Counted from the first letter of the stretch, positions 41,922 to 51,396 are shown. The stretch: 64,000 nt of DNA from Lutimaribacter_A marinistellae (GCF_042648365.1 NZ_JBHRXI010000008.1:28821-92820), one strand, 5' to 3'. Numbers and translations: made by a program. Notes: generated from the sequence alone by a model not told the origin.

Positions 41922-43031
41922 ATGTCTCTGTCTCACCACGCTACCTCACCAGCCCCTGACGCCGATCCGCGTATCCCGGTGACGCTGCTGACCGGATTCC
42001 TCGGCGCGGGCAAGACGACGCTGCTCAACCGCGTGCTGTCCGATGCCTCGGATGGAAAGGTGGCGGTGATCGTCAATGAATTCGGTGAGGCCGGGCTTGA
42101 CCACGACCTGATCGAAACCTCCAGCGACGAGGTCGTCCTGATGCAACCGGGCTGTCTGTGCTGTTCGATCCGGGGGGACCTGTCCACCACATTTGTCGAC
42201 CTGCTGTCCCGTCGACATGCCGGAACTCTGCAATTCGATCGTGTGGTCATCGAAACCACCGGAATGGCCGACCCGGCGCCTATCCTGCAAACCCTGCTCG
42301 TCGATCCGGTCATGGCGCGCAATACCCGGATGGATGGCGTCGTAACGGTTGTCGATGCGGTTAACGGCGACGCAACGCTCGACGCCCAGTTCGAAGCGGT
42401 GTCCCAGGTCGCGATGGCCGACCTGGTGCTGCTCAGCAAGTGCGATCTTGCCGCGCAGCCACAGGCAGACGCGCTCGAGGCTCGCCTGCGACGCCTGAAC
42501 GAGACCGCCGAAATCGTCAGGCTCGAACAGGGCCGGATCGCTCCGAAACGGCTATGGGGTCTGAGCGGCCTGCGTCACTCTGCGACCAGGCAGGAGGCCA
42601 TCGCATGGACCACGCCGATTTCCGCTCCTGATCCGCTGGCAAACCTGTCTGGCCTTGCCAAGGCCGAGCCGTCGACCCCCGTCCACCGGCACGATACGCG
42701 CATCACCTCTGTATCCGTCGTGCTGGATGACCCCCTCAAGGATGTCGCCTTCGATCTCTGGCTCGACACGCTGATCGCGTTGAAAGGTCCCGACATCCTG
42801 CGAGTCAAGGGCATCGTCTTTCTCGAAGGGATCGACACGCCCTTTGTCTTTCACGGTGTACAGCACCTCTTCGACCCACCCGTGCCGTTGACGACATGGA
42901 CCGGCGACGACCGTCGGTCCCGTATCGTCGTGATCGGCCGCGACCTGACCCGGCCCGAATTGCAGCGCAGCTTCGACATTCTGCGTGCCACGCCGGCCCT
43001 CACCAAGCAAAAGGAACTTTCCCATGACTGA
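41922..43031 (+). CDS. COG0523 (CobW/YciC) GTPase, putative zinc metallochaperone 1
   Basis: This 369-residue protein has a P-loop (TLLTGFLGAGKTTLLNRVL), the metal-binding C-x-C-C motif (MQPGCLCCSIRGDL), the switch region VVIETTGMADP and the guanine-specificity LLSKCDL variant of the NKxD motif. The C-terminal CobW_C domain covers ~260-360. COG0523 proteins deliver zinc or cobalt to client enzymes and are induced by zinc starvation. It is behind a Zur-like box next to znuA, and shares this promoter with a second GTPase. The low-zinc role is inferred from context. Confidence 0.9.
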   Translation: MSLSHHATSPAPDADPRIPVTLLTGFLGAGKTTLLNRVLSDASDGKVAVIVNEFGEAGLDHDLIETSSDEVVLMQPGCLCCSIRGDLSTTFVDLLSRRHAGTLQFDRVVIETTGMADPAPILQTLLVDPVMARNTRMDGVVTVVDAVNGDATLDAQFEAVSQVAMADLVLLSKCDLAAQPQADALEARLRRLNETAEIVRLEQGRIAPKRLWGLSGLRHSATRQEAIAWTTPISAPDPLANLSGLAKAEPSTPVHRHDTRITSVSVVLDDPLKDVAFDLWLDTLIALKGPDILRVKGIVFLEGIDTPFVFHGVQHLFDPPVPLTTWTGDDRRSRIVVIGRDLTRPELQRSFDILRATPALTKQKELSHD

Positions 43032-44235
43032 TGCGCGTCTTCCCGTGACGGTCCTCTCCGGCTTTCTCGGTGCCGGAAAAACGACGCTCCTCAACCGTGT
43101 GTTGAACAACCGCGAGGGGCGGCGGGTCGCCGTGATCGTCAACGACATGTCCGAGGTGAACATCGACGCAGACCTCGTGCGCGCCGATACCGAGCTGTCC
43201 CGCACCGACGAAACCCTTGTCGAGATGTCGAACGGCTGCATCTGCTGCACGCTGCGCGACGACCTTCTGCAAGAGGTGCGCCGCCTGTCAGAAGACGGGC
43301 GGTTCGACTACCTGCTGATCGAATCGACCGGCATCTCTGAACCTCTGCCCGTTGGCGCAACTTTCGAATTCCGCGACGAGGCGGGTCAAAGCCTCGCGGA
43401 TGTCGCGCGGCTCGATACGATGGTCACCGTCGTCGATGCGGTGAACCTGCTCAAGGACTACTCAAGCCACGATTTCCTGAGCGATCGCGGCGAAACGCTG
43501 GGTGAAGAGGACGATCGCACGCTGGTCAACCTGCTTGTCGAACAGATCGAATTTGCCGATGTCGTGATCCTGAACAAGGTCGCGGACGCCGAACCGCACC
43601 AGGTCGATGCCGCGCGCAAGATCATCCGCAGTCTGAACGCCGATGCCCGCATCATCGAGACGACGCATTCCGATGTCGATGCGGATGCGATCCTCGATAC
43701 CGGCCTCTTCGATTTCGAAAAGGCCCATGAACATCCCATGTGGGCCAAGGAGCTTTACGGTTTTGCCGACCATGTTCCGGAAACCGAGGAATACGGCGTC
43801 ACAAGCTTTGTCTACCGCGCTCGTCGCCCCTTTGTGCCTGAAAAGATCATGGCGGTTCTGAACGGCGACATGCCCGGCGTGATCCGGGCCAAGGGGCATT
43901 TCTGGATCGCCACGCGGCCTGATTGGGTGGCCGAGTTCTCGATGGCGGGCGCCTTGTCCTCGGTCAAGCCGCTGGGCACGTGGTGGGCCTCGGTTCCGCA
44001 AGAGCGTTGGCCGGATCACGATAGTGCCCGTGACTACATGCAGGCGCATTGGCAGGAACCTTGGGGGGACCGCCGACAAGAGATCGTCTTCATCGGGTCC
44101 GGCATCGATTGGCCGGCGCTCAAGGCACGACTCGACTCGGCCCTGTTGCCCGAACTGGTTGCAGGCGGCCCCGAGAACCTTCCGGACCTGCCCGATCCGT
44201 TCCCGGCGTGGCGGCGTGCCGAGGCCGCGGCATGA
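43024..44235 (+). CDS. COG0523 GTPase, ZigA/YciC-like zinc metallochaperone 2
   Basis: The protein has 403 residues from the ATG at 43024, overlapping the previous gene by 8 bp. It has a P-loop (VLSGFLGAGKTTLLNRVLN), the C-x-C-C motif in SNGCICCTLRDDLL, LLIESTGISEP, and the NKxD-type ILNKVADA. The long C-terminal half with ARRPFVPEKIMAVLN and GHFWIATRPDWVAEFS is typical of ZigA. It is a distinct subfamily from the preceding GTPase, so the operon carries two metallochaperone types. Confidence 0.92.
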   Translation: MTDARLPVTVLSGFLGAGKTTLLNRVLNNREGRRVAVIVNDMSEVNIDADLVRADTELSRTDETLVEMSNGCICCTLRDDLLQEVRRLSEDGRFDYLLIESTGISEPLPVGATFEFRDEAGQSLADVARLDTMVTVVDAVNLLKDYSSHDFLSDRGETLGEEDDRTLVNLLVEQIEFADVVILNKVADAEPHQVDAARKIIRSLNADARIIETTHSDVDADAILDTGLFDFEKAHEHPMWAKELYGFADHVPETEEYGVTSFVYRARRPFVPEKIMAVLNGDMPGVIRAKGHFWIATRPDWVAEFSMAGALSSVKPLGTWWASVPQERWPDHDSARDYMQAHWQEPWGDRRQEIVFIGSGIDWPALKARLDSALLPELVAGGPENLPDLPDPFPAWRRAEAAA

Positions 44236-44867
44236 GTACGGTGCGCGAGGTCGTCAGCGACGCCGCGGTCGGGGTGGGCGTCGCCGAAAAGCCCGAGGAT
44301 CTGTCCGTGATCCACAAGCCGGGCTGCGCCGCAGCTATCTGGTGGCGCCAACCCCTGCCGGAGTTTCAGCACTGGATCGCGAAGCTGAAGCCAGAGCAGC
44401 TTCCCCGGGCCCGTATGATCCTGCGGCCCGACGGGGTGCGCGCCGCCGTTGCCGAGGTCTGCGAAGCAAGCGGAACGCCCCCATCGGTCGAGCGCCAGAG
44501 GTTCGTGGATGACGTTGCCGCGCTTGCCGACATCTTCGCAGGGCTGATGAAGGTCACCTGGCTGCGGTTGCGCCTCGATGTCGTCACCACCAACGCCTGC
44601 CGCAAGTTCCATATCGACGCGGTCACCGCGCGGCTTGTCTGCACCTATCGCGGAACGGGTACGCAATACGGAATCTCCACCGACGGCGACGATCCGAAAC
44701 GGGTTTTCACGGTTCCCGCGGGTGCGCCGATCCTGTTGCGCGGGACCCTTTGGCCGGAAACCCCTAAATCGGGTCTGCTGCACCGCTCGCCACCGATCGA
44801 GGGAACGGGCGAAACTCGCCTTCTGCTCGTGCTCGACCCTGTCACGGATCCCGAGGACGAGATATGA
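44232..44867 (+). CDS. DUF1826 protein of the zinc regulon
   Basis: The protein has 211 residues from the ATG at 44232 (ATGA overlap with the GTPase); the longer open frame upstream is spurious. Recognisable DUF1826 features are KFHIDAVTARLVCTYRGTGTQYG and LLHRSPPIEGTGETRLLLVLD, with conserved His, Asp and Arg in a dioxygenase-like beta fold. The family is uncharacterised but repeatedly found in Zur-regulated loci with COG0523 GTPases. It is soluble and cytoplasmic. Confidence 0.85.
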   Translation: MSTVREVVSDAAVGVGVAEKPEDLSVIHKPGCAAAIWWRQPLPEFQHWIAKLKPEQLPRARMILRPDGVRAAVAEVCEASGTPPSVERQRFVDDVAALADIFAGLMKVTWLRLRLDVVTTNACRKFHIDAVTARLVCTYRGTGTQYGISTDGDDPKRVFTVPAGAPILLRGTLWPETPKSGLLHRSPPIEGTGETRLLLVLDPVTDPEDEI

Positions 44868-45160
44868 CGCGCAATCTCGGCGACACCACGCTCAAACGCC
44901 GTCGCAGGGCCGGTGATCCGATGCGCACTTTCGATGACCTGCCACCAGCTCTTCGGCGCTGGCTGGCAGAAGCATCGATGCCGTGGTCGCCCGCGTCCTG
45001 CCGCCGCATCTGGCAGCAGGCAAGGTCCCGCGGCGAACCGGTCGAGGCGATCCTCGCACGGCTCGACCGCGCTGAGGCACGAATGCTTGCCAGTGACGAC
45101 CGCCACCTTTCGGGCAAAAGGTCGGAACGGCGCATGGCTCCAGGGCCGCGAAGGTCATGA
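44864..45160 (+). CDS. DUF6525 small basic protein
   Basis: This 98-residue, Arg-rich protein matches the Rhodobacterales DUF6525 pattern (NLGDTTLKRRRRAGDPMRTFDDLPPALRRWLAEASMPWSPASCRRIW). It starts with an ATGA overlap to the DUF1826 gene and is the last gene of the zinc operon. The function is unknown; its basic charge could mean nucleic-acid or ribosome contact (inference). Confidence 0.8.
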   Translation: MTRNLGDTTLKRRRRAGDPMRTFDDLPPALRRWLAEASMPWSPASCRRIWQQARSRGEPVEAILARLDRAEARMLASDDRHLSGKRSERRMAPGPRRS

Positions 45161-45376
45161 AACCGGCGGATAGCTCATCGGCGGCTTCTTCGAGATGAGC
45201 CACTGATCGAAGCCAAGCCGCGACACGTCCCTCACGGGCGGTCGAAACGCGGTTACAACCGCGCCCTTCGGCACGACGTTAGCCACGTAACCACCCAAAA
45301 AACCGGGCCAATGCTCGTTCAGAGCCGTCGCAGTGCCCAGCGGCGCCACGCAATCAGTTGATACACAGGGCTAAGG

Positions 45377-45452
<76 letters not shown>

Positions 45453-45672
45453 GCTGCAAAGCCGTTTAGCGAAGCGCGCGGGCGGGTGCAAGCCCGGCTT
45501 TTCTCTGAATGCCGTCAGCGTCACTCGCGCCGGCCGGCACCGGCCATTTCGCAGTCACGATCTGTCGCAGCCGCTTGCGGCTTGTTGCGCCCTTGATCGG
45601 TTCGGGGGGATGCCCGACACTGGCCCGGCATCGGGATGTGTCGTTTGACTGGCGCGGCGGGGGAGGATCGCC

Positions 45673-48585
45673 ATGGCTGGAGCGGAAAACCTCGAAACTG
45701 CGGAAAACCCGCTTCTTTCCGCCGTTGCGGGAACCTTCACGCGCAACGGTCCGGTACACTTCGCCTTCGTTCCCGCCGGTGAACCGGTCGACAAGGCCAA
45801 TTACGGCGGCGGCGACGACCTGACCCGCGAATGGAGCGATGCCGAAAAGGCCGCCTTTCGCGCCGTCATGACACGATTCATGGAGGTCAGCGCACTCGAA
45901 CTGGTCGAAACGGTCGATCATCGCGAGGCTGACATACAGGCGCAGATCGTGGACAACGTGCCGGGTGGCTGGGCAGGTTATGCGGGAATCGATTCCACCT
46001 TTGTCGTCAGCAATACGTCTGAAACGCTCCTGACGCATGAATTCGGGCACTCGGTCGGGCTGGGGCACCCTTTCGACACAGGCTTTGGCACCACGATTCT
46101 GCCGGGTGTCAGCGCACCCGGCGATCCGGGCGATTTCGGCTTCAATGCCAAGCTCTACACGGTCGAATCCTACCAGTACGGCGCCCTGCCGGAATATCCC
46201 GGCGTGGACGTGATTACGCCGACCGGTCTGATGGCCCTCGACATCGCCGCGCTTCAGGTGCTCTACGGCGCGAACGAGGGGCACCGTACGGGCGACGACA
46301 GATATGGCATCACGGACGGGTTTCGTACCATCTGGGATGCGGGCGGAACCGATGCCATCGACTTTTCGCCGCTTCTTACCGATGCCGTCATAGATCTGCG
46401 CGCCGCCTCGTTGCTGGTCGAACCCGGCGGTCTGGGGCGGCCCAGCCTGATCGACAGGTCAGAGCTTGCGCGCGATGTCGGCGGCTACATGATCGCTTAT
46501 GGTGTGGTGATCGAAAACGCGCTGGGCGGATCGGGGGACGACCTGCTTACCGGCAACGGCCATGGCAACCGGCTGGACGGCGCGGCAGGAGACGATACGC
46601 TTACGGGCGGGCGGGGCGACGACCACCTCATCGGCGGTCCGAACGCCATCGCGACCGTTCCGTTGGCCCTGCTCAACGACCAGTATGCCAGCGACCGCGC
46701 GCTTGATGCCGATGCGGTGCCCATGCCCGACTCGGCAACCTTCGACATGGTCTTGCGGCTCGATCCGGGCGGTCCCGACTTCTATCGCGTGTTGTCCTAC
46801 AAACCGTTGGGAACCGACGATTTCCATTTCGACGTGCAGTATTCCGGGGGAACGGACGGCCACCTGTCTGTGATCTACAAGACCGAGACCGGCAATTCGC
46901 AACCCTTGTCCATCGGGATCCGCGAGGAAGAGATCCTCGACGGGAAAGAGCATCGCCTGACCATCACCCGCGATTCCGATACCGGCATGGTGAAGGCCTA
47001 TCTTGACGGGATCTACCAGCACGAGCGCGAAATCGACCCGGGCGCGGCCTTTACCCCCGGAGGCACGCTCGTCTTCGGGCAAAGCCAGGGCGTCTGGGTG
47101 CCCCCCGACTCGCCGCGGGCCGCGCTCTGGGGGGGCGTGGGCGAGATGGCGATCTATGACCGGGCGCTCGACGCGGGCGAGATCGCGGCGGGTACGATGC
47201 TGAACCTTGCCGACCCGAACGATCCGCGCCTCGTGGCCCATTGGCGGCCCGATCCCGACAGCGGCACCATCGCAACCCTAGCCGGGCAGGTCTCGCTCGA
47301 ACCGCGCAATGTCGACCGGATCGAGGATTCGGCCATCGCCACCGATAATGACCGGCTGGCGGGCGGCGCGGGCGACGACACGCTGATCGGGGGGGGAGGG
47401 CACGACACCGCCGTGATCGCCGTGGCCTCGAACGATTTCGTCGCGGTCCTCGCGCAGGGCGGGGTGCGCGTCGTGTCCGAGGACGGGGCCGATTTCCTTG
47501 CCGAGGATATCGAAAGCGTCGCGTTCACGGACATGACGCTTGATCTCGCCGATGTCCTCTCAAACGCCGTGGACGAGCGCGTGATCGGCGGAACGGCGGG
47601 GCCGGACAGCCTGCAAGGCAGCACCGAGGATGAGCGCATCCTCGGGTTCTCCGGCGACGACCGGCTGCGTCCAGGTGGCGGCAATGACACGCTGGATGGC
47701 GGGCCAGGCCGCGACCACGCCGATTTCTCGGGCCGCGCGCCATCGGACCAGGCAACGCAGGGCGGAGCATTTCTCACCGCAGATCTCGGCTTGGGCACGG
47801 CACAGGAACAGGCCGGCCAACGGCTCAGCCTCGTTTCCATCGAGGATCTGACAGGAACCGTTCTGGACGATCGTCTGACCGGCGATGCGACGGAAAATGT
47901 GCTCATGGGCCTCGACGGCGCCGACCGCCTGACGGGCTTTCAGGGGAACGACCGGATCGACGGCGGGATCGGGGCCGATACGCTGAATGGCGGCGACGGG
48001 CACGACCTGCTGACCGGCGGCCCGGACGGGCATGAGGCGGATCAGCACGATGTCATCTATGCGGGCGACGGCGATGATCGTGCCGAAGGCGGCGGCGGAA
48101 ACGATCAGCTCTTTGGTCAATCGGGCGACGACACGCTGTCCGGCGGGTTCGGCGCGGACGAGCTGCACGGGCAGGAGGGCAATGACGTCGTGACCGGCGG
48201 CGCGCTCTCGGACCTCGTCTTTGGGGGTGACGGCGGTGATTTCGTCAATGGCGGCTTCGGCCATGACCGGATCAATGGCGGGGACGGGGCCGACAGGTTC
48301 TTTCATCTCGGTGTCTTCGATCACGGCGCCGACTGGGTACAGGATTACGACAGTGCCGAAGGCGACGTGCTCATCTTCGGTCAGGTGGCGACGGCCGAAG
48401 ATTTCCAGATCAATTATGCCCATACCGCCACGCCGGACGGCGACCGGTCGGGCGATGACGACGTGGCCGAGGGGTTTGTGATCTACCGGCCCACCGAACA
48501 GGTGATCTGGGCGCTGGTCGATGGCGCGGGGCAGGATGCGGTCATCCTGCACGTGGGATCGGACAGTTTCGACCTGATGGCATGA
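45673..48585 (+). CDS. RTX protein with serralysin-like metalloprotease domain and LamG domain
   Basis: This 970-residue protein has GGGAGG before the ATG. The N-terminal metzincin-like domain (~1-215) has the zinc motif H122-E-x2-H126-x5-H132 (THEFGHSVGLGHP) and ends with the serralysin-type ALQVLYGAN. The Met-turn, normally S/Y-x-M-S-Y, reads YTVESYQ, with Glu165 replacing the methionine. A LamG/concanavalin-like domain spans ~335-555 (TFDMVLRLDPGG, HRLTITRD and GEMAIYDRALDAGEI). RTX repeats follow from ~560, and the last ~180 residues match the C-terminus of the RTX protein at 20304. It should leave the cell by type I secretion. Proteolytic activity is uncertain. Confidence 0.85.
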   Translation: MAGAENLETAENPLLSAVAGTFTRNGPVHFAFVPAGEPVDKANYGGGDDLTREWSDAEKAAFRAVMTRFMEVSALELVETVDHREADIQAQIVDNVPGGWAGYAGIDSTFVVSNTSETLLTHEFGHSVGLGHPFDTGFGTTILPGVSAPGDPGDFGFNAKLYTVESYQYGALPEYPGVDVITPTGLMALDIAALQVLYGANEGHRTGDDRYGITDGFRTIWDAGGTDAIDFSPLLTDAVIDLRAASLLVEPGGLGRPSLIDRSELARDVGGYMIAYGVVIENALGGSGDDLLTGNGHGNRLDGAAGDDTLTGGRGDDHLIGGPNAIATVPLALLNDQYASDRALDADAVPMPDSATFDMVLRLDPGGPDFYRVLSYKPLGTDDFHFDVQYSGGTDGHLSVIYKTETGNSQPLSIGIREEEILDGKEHRLTITRDSDTGMVKAYLDGIYQHEREIDPGAAFTPGGTLVFGQSQGVWVPPDSPRAALWGGVGEMAIYDRALDAGEIAAGTMLNLADPNDPRLVAHWRPDPDSGTIATLAGQVSLEPRNVDRIEDSAIATDNDRLAGGAGDDTLIGGGGHDTAVIAVASNDFVAVLAQGGVRVVSEDGADFLAEDIESVAFTDMTLDLADVLSNAVDERVIGGTAGPDSLQGSTEDERILGFSGDDRLRPGGGNDTLDGGPGRDHADFSGRAPSDQATQGGAFLTADLGLGTAQEQAGQRLSLVSIEDLTGTVLDDRLTGDATENVLMGLDGADRLTGFQGNDRIDGGIGADTLNGGDGHDLLTGGPDGHEADQHDVIYAGDGDDRAEGGGGNDQLFGQSGDDTLSGGFGADELHGQEGNDVVTGGALSDLVFGGDGGDFVNGGFGHDRINGGDGADRFFHLGVFDHGADWVQDYDSAEGDVLIFGQVATAEDFQINYAHTATPDGDRSGDDDVAEGFVIYRPTEQVIWALVDGAGQDAVILHVGSDSFDLMA

Positions 48586-48598
48586 ACCGCCCCGCTGC

Positions 48599-49039
48599 TC
48601 AGCGCCACATTACCAGCCCCGCGCCAAGGGCCACCAGCCCAAGCCCCGCGAGATTGGCGGCCGACAAATCGCGCGGCACCATGCCGAATGCGCCCCAGTG
48701 GTCATAGGCTGCGCCCGCCGCCAATTGGCCCACGATCACGAAGACCATGTATCTGGACACGCCCAGCCTTGGCACCGCGGCGATCGAGACCAACACGACA
48801 TAGACACCGATCAGCCCCCCGGCCCATGCCCAAGCCGGAACCGAGGCAATCGCCGTTCGACGGGGCAGGGGGCCTCCGGTCGCGACAAGGACAAACGCCA
48901 GTGCCGCGGCCCCCAGGCCAAAGGCCAGCATCGCCGTCTGCACGGGTCCAAGCAGCCCCGCCATCCGGGCATAGATCGGTCCTTGCGCTGCGATCAGGGC
49001 ACCGCCAAGTACGATCGCACCGGTCAGAAGCCAGATCAC
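48599..49039 (-). CDS. DMT-type transporter (DUF606/YdcZ family)
   Basis: This 146-residue protein has about five hydrophobic helices, starting MIWLLTGAIVLGGALIAAQGPIYARMAG. DUF606 proteins are half-length members of the drug/metabolite transporter superfamily, often functioning as dimers. The ATG overlaps the GNAT gene stop (ATGA). It is the last gene of the XRE-cupin/GNAT/DMT operon, so it may export a compound sensed by the regulator. Confidence 0.85.
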   Translation of the reverse strand: MIWLLTGAIVLGGALIAAQGPIYARMAGLLGPVQTAMLAFGLGAAALAFVLVATGGPLPRRTAIASVPAWAWAGGLIGVYVVLVSIAAVPRLGVSRYMVFVIVGQLAAGAAYDHWGAFGMVPRDLSAANLAGLGLVALGAGLVMWR

Positions 49040-49539
49040 TCCAGCACCTTGTACATGTAGGTGGTCGGCTCATAGACCTCGGCAAAGGGGTTCCGACAAT
49101 ATCCGGGGATTTCGCCCGCAACCACGTAACCAAGTCCCAGGTACAACAGGCGCGACGGGTCCGAGCTGCGCGTGTCCAGCACCAGCAAGCGACGGCCAAG
49201 CGCCTTGGCGCGTTCCTCCAGCGCTTCCATCAAGGCCCGCCCCAGCCCCTGCCGACGGGCCTGCGGATGCACGAGCAGCTTCATGACATCTGCGCGATGC
49301 GGCTGGTTCGGCATCGCCGCTGCCGACAGTTGCACCGTGCCGCGCACCACGCCTTCAACTTCGGCCACGAACAACTCGCGCTGCCCATCTTCCAGCGTGG
49401 GCATCACACCGCGCCACCAGGCCTCTGCCTGTTCGGTCGCGAAGGGCAGGATGAACCCCACGCTGGCCCCATCATGCACGCAGGCATGCAGGATTTCGGC
49501 CAGCGCATGCAGGTCGCGCGGCTCGCCACGGCGAATCAC
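49036..49539 (-). CDS. GNAT-family N-acetyltransferase
   Basis: This 167-residue protein has the acetyl-CoA binding motif A, VHPQARRQGLGRALMEALEERAKALG (residues ~91-116), followed by LLVLDTRSSDPSRLLYLGLGYVVAGEIPGY. The substrate is unknown. It is coupled by ATGA overlaps to the regulator upstream and the transporter downstream. Acetylation and export of a toxic compound is a reasonable joint role (inference). Confidence 0.9.
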   Translation of the reverse strand: MIRRGEPRDLHALAEILHACVHDGASVGFILPFATEQAEAWWRGVMPTLEDGQRELFVAEVEGVVRGTVQLSAAAMPNQPHRADVMKLLVHPQARRQGLGRALMEALEERAKALGRRLLVLDTRSSDPSRLLYLGLGYVVAGEIPGYCRNPFAEVYEPTTYMYKVLE

Positions 49540-50087
49540 AGCAGCACCAGCAGGTAGCGCGCGCCCGCTTCACCGGCCTCGAACCGGTTTGGGCCCGACA
49601 GGTGATAGCGCAGGCAATCGCCCGGCCCCAAATCGTGGGAGCGGTCCTCGAAGCTCAGGCGCAACGCGCCTTCGAGCAGGACAAGGTGGTGTTCCTGACC
49701 CGGACGCGGCGGCGCGTCATAGGTGATGACCGCCCCTGCGGGCAGGCGCCCTTCCATCACCTCGGCCGCCAGCCCGCGCGCCGGGGGCGAGACCGCGCGC
49801 CTGACATATCCCGTCGCCGGGTCGGTCCACAGGGCCTGATCCTCACGCCGCACGTGGGCGGTATGGCTGTCCTCGACCATCATCAGCAGCCGCGACATCG
49901 GCAGACCGTGCACCGCGCACAAACGGCCCAGCGTTTCTGCTGTCGGGCTGACCTCACCGTTTTCGAGGCGTGACAGGGTCGCCCGGCTGACTCCGCTTTG
50001 CTCGGCCAGTTGCTCCAGCGACCAGCCCCGCGCACCCCTCAGTTCTCGCAACCGGCCCGCCAGCCTGCCTGTCATTTCATCCGGCAT
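49536..50087 (-). CDS. XRE-family regulator with C-terminal cupin
   Basis: This 183-residue protein has an N-terminal HTH_3 (LRELRGARGWSLEQLAEQSGVSRATLSRLENGEVSPTAETLGRLC, in parts) and a C-terminal cupin_2 sensor (VMEGRLPAGAVITYDAPPRPGQEHHLVLLEGALRLSF). Such two-domain regulators repress neighbouring detoxification or uptake genes in response to a small ligand. It leads the GNAT/DMT operon and probably regulates it. Confidence 0.92.
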   Translation of the reverse strand: MPDEMTGRLAGRLRELRGARGWSLEQLAEQSGVSRATLSRLENGEVSPTAETLGRLCAVHGLPMSRLLMMVEDSHTAHVRREDQALWTDPATGYVRRAVSPPARGLAAEVMEGRLPAGAVITYDAPPRPGQEHHLVLLEGALRLSFEDRSHDLGPGDCLRYHLSGPNRFEAGEAGARYLLVLL

Positions 50088-50150
50088 ATCTCATATCCGC
50101 AACAAATTCCCGAATAAGAGAATGACCGCATCGATCCCACCGATCAAACG

Positions 50151-50181
50151 AAAAAGGGCGCGAACCGACCGGCCCGCGCCC
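50151..50181 (-). terminator. Intrinsic terminator of the iron-binding-protein gene
   Basis: The 7-bp stem GGGCGCG/CGCGCCC (50156-50162 with 50175-50181) is followed on the minus strand by a T5 run (50155-50151). It lies just past the stop at 50204. Confidence 0.85.
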
Positions 50182-50203
50182 CTCGTGCCTGCATTTCCGG
50201 CAG

Positions 50204-51211
50204 TTACTGCCAGTTCACCTCGTTAAAGATCCGCTGGGCGACCGGGATGTTCTTGGCGACTTCGGACAGATCCACCTCATCCGCCTTGAATTCGCCCATC
50301 GCCTTGACCGAGTCGGCAAGCTCCACGCCCTCGACGGCGGGGAACTCGTCATTGCCGGCCGAGAAATAGACCTGCGCCTGGTCGCTGGCGAGATATTCGA
50401 GGAACTTCACCGCGTTCTCGCGATTGGGCGCATGGGCTGCAACACCGCCACCCGACAGGTTCATATGCGCGCCGCGCCCGTCCTGCTCGGGAAAGACCCA
50501 GCCGATCATGTCGCGGCTGTCCGACACGCCCTTGACGTCGGTTCGGATCGCGCGGGCAAAGTAATAGGTGTTCGAAACGGCGATGTCGCACTCGCCCGAA
50601 ACGATGCCTCGCAGCTGATCCGTATCGCCGCCCTGCGGTTTGCGCGCCATGTTCTCAACCACGCCAGCCGCCCATTCGCGGGCTGCCTCTTCGCCGTCAT
50701 GCGTCACGATCGAGGCAAGAAGCGTCTGGTTGTAGGTGTTCGAGGACGACCGGATGCAGACCAGGCCCTTGTACTTGGGATCGGCAAGGTCGGCATAGGT
50801 CTGCGGTGGCTCCGCCACGTCGTTCTTGTCGAAGAAGATGATGCGCCCGCGCTGGGACAGGCCGTACCACTGGTTGTCGGTATCCTGCAGGTTCGCGGGA
50901 ATGCGCTCTTCCAGAATGTCGCTTTCAACCGCCTGCAGGAGGCCTGCGTCCTTGGCGCGCGCCAGGCGCGAGGTGTCCACCGTCAGCAGAATATCCGCAG
51001 GCGAATTCGCGCCCTCGGCTTCCATCCGGGCCAACAGCTCGTCGGCCTTGCCTTCGATGCGGTTGATGGTGATTCCCGTCGCCTCTTCGAAATCGGAATA
51101 AAGGCGCTCGTCGGTATCGTAATGGCGCGAGGAATAAAGGTTCAGCTCACCTTCGGCGGCGGCGGAACCCGCGATCAGCGCGGCAAGTGCTGCGGCAATC
51201 GGCTTGTGCAT
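50204..51211 (-). CDS. Fe(3+) ABC transporter substrate-binding protein
   Basis: This 335-residue protein has the signal peptide MHKPIAAALAALIAGSAAA and opens EGELNLYSSRHYDTDERLYSDFEEATGI, typical of FbpA/FutA/AfuA. The iron-ligand tyrosines are expected in YSSRHYDTD and in SNTYYFARAI. It captures ferric iron in the periplasm. The permease and ATPase genes are not adjacent. AGGGA precedes the start, and a TGA-N9-TCA iron box lies 25-39 bp upstream. A terminator follows the gene, so it is transcribed alone. Confidence 0.92.
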   Translation of the reverse strand: MHKPIAAALAALIAGSAAAEGELNLYSSRHYDTDERLYSDFEEATGITINRIEGKADELLARMEAEGANSPADILLTVDTSRLARAKDAGLLQAVESDILEERIPANLQDTDNQWYGLSQRGRIIFFDKNDVAEPPQTYADLADPKYKGLVCIRSSSNTYNQTLLASIVTHDGEEAAREWAAGVVENMARKPQGGDTDQLRGIVSGECDIAVSNTYYFARAIRTDVKGVSDSRDMIGWVFPEQDGRGAHMNLSGGGVAAHAPNRENAVKFLEYLASDQAQVYFSAGNDEFPAVEGVELADSVKAMGEFKADEVDLSEVAKNIPVAQRIFNEVNWQ

Positions 51212-51235
51212 GGCGTTTCCCTCTGGGTCGGTTTC

Positions 51236-51250
51236 TGACTGAAATGATCA
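51236..51250 (-). promoter_or_regulatory. Candidate iron-responsive operator (TGA-N9-TCA)
   Basis: TGACTGAAATGATCA has the same TGACTGA start and TGA-N9-TCA layout as the site at 37011-37025. A degenerate copy (TGACGGATTTGATCG) occurs about 50 bp further upstream. It precedes an iron-transport gene, which supports function. Confidence 0.65.
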
Positions 51251-51345
51251 GATAAAGCATCGGCCGAGAGGTGCAAGTAATTTCTGACGGATTTGATCGG
51301 AAAGCCGCCGGGGGGCGTCCTCGCGCGAAGCCATGCCCTTGGAAA

Positions 51346-51377
51346 CGAAAAAACCGCGCCCAAGGGCGCGGTTTTTC
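51346..51377. terminator. Bidirectional-looking intrinsic terminator after rpmJ
   Basis: The stem AACCGCGCCC / GGGCGCGGTT has a 2-nt loop, with an A-run on the left and a T-run on the right, so it can terminate in either direction. On the minus strand it follows the rpmJ stop by ~20 bp. Confidence 0.85.
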
Positions 51378-51396
51378 GAATACTCTGCTGCGTCGT

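Noticed and set aside
45155..45349. Possible 64-aa minus-strand protein between DUF6525 and tRNA-Val
   Set aside because: It has a plausible-looking C-terminus but no ribosome site or recognisable family. It could be a gene remnant; not supported enough to list as a gene.
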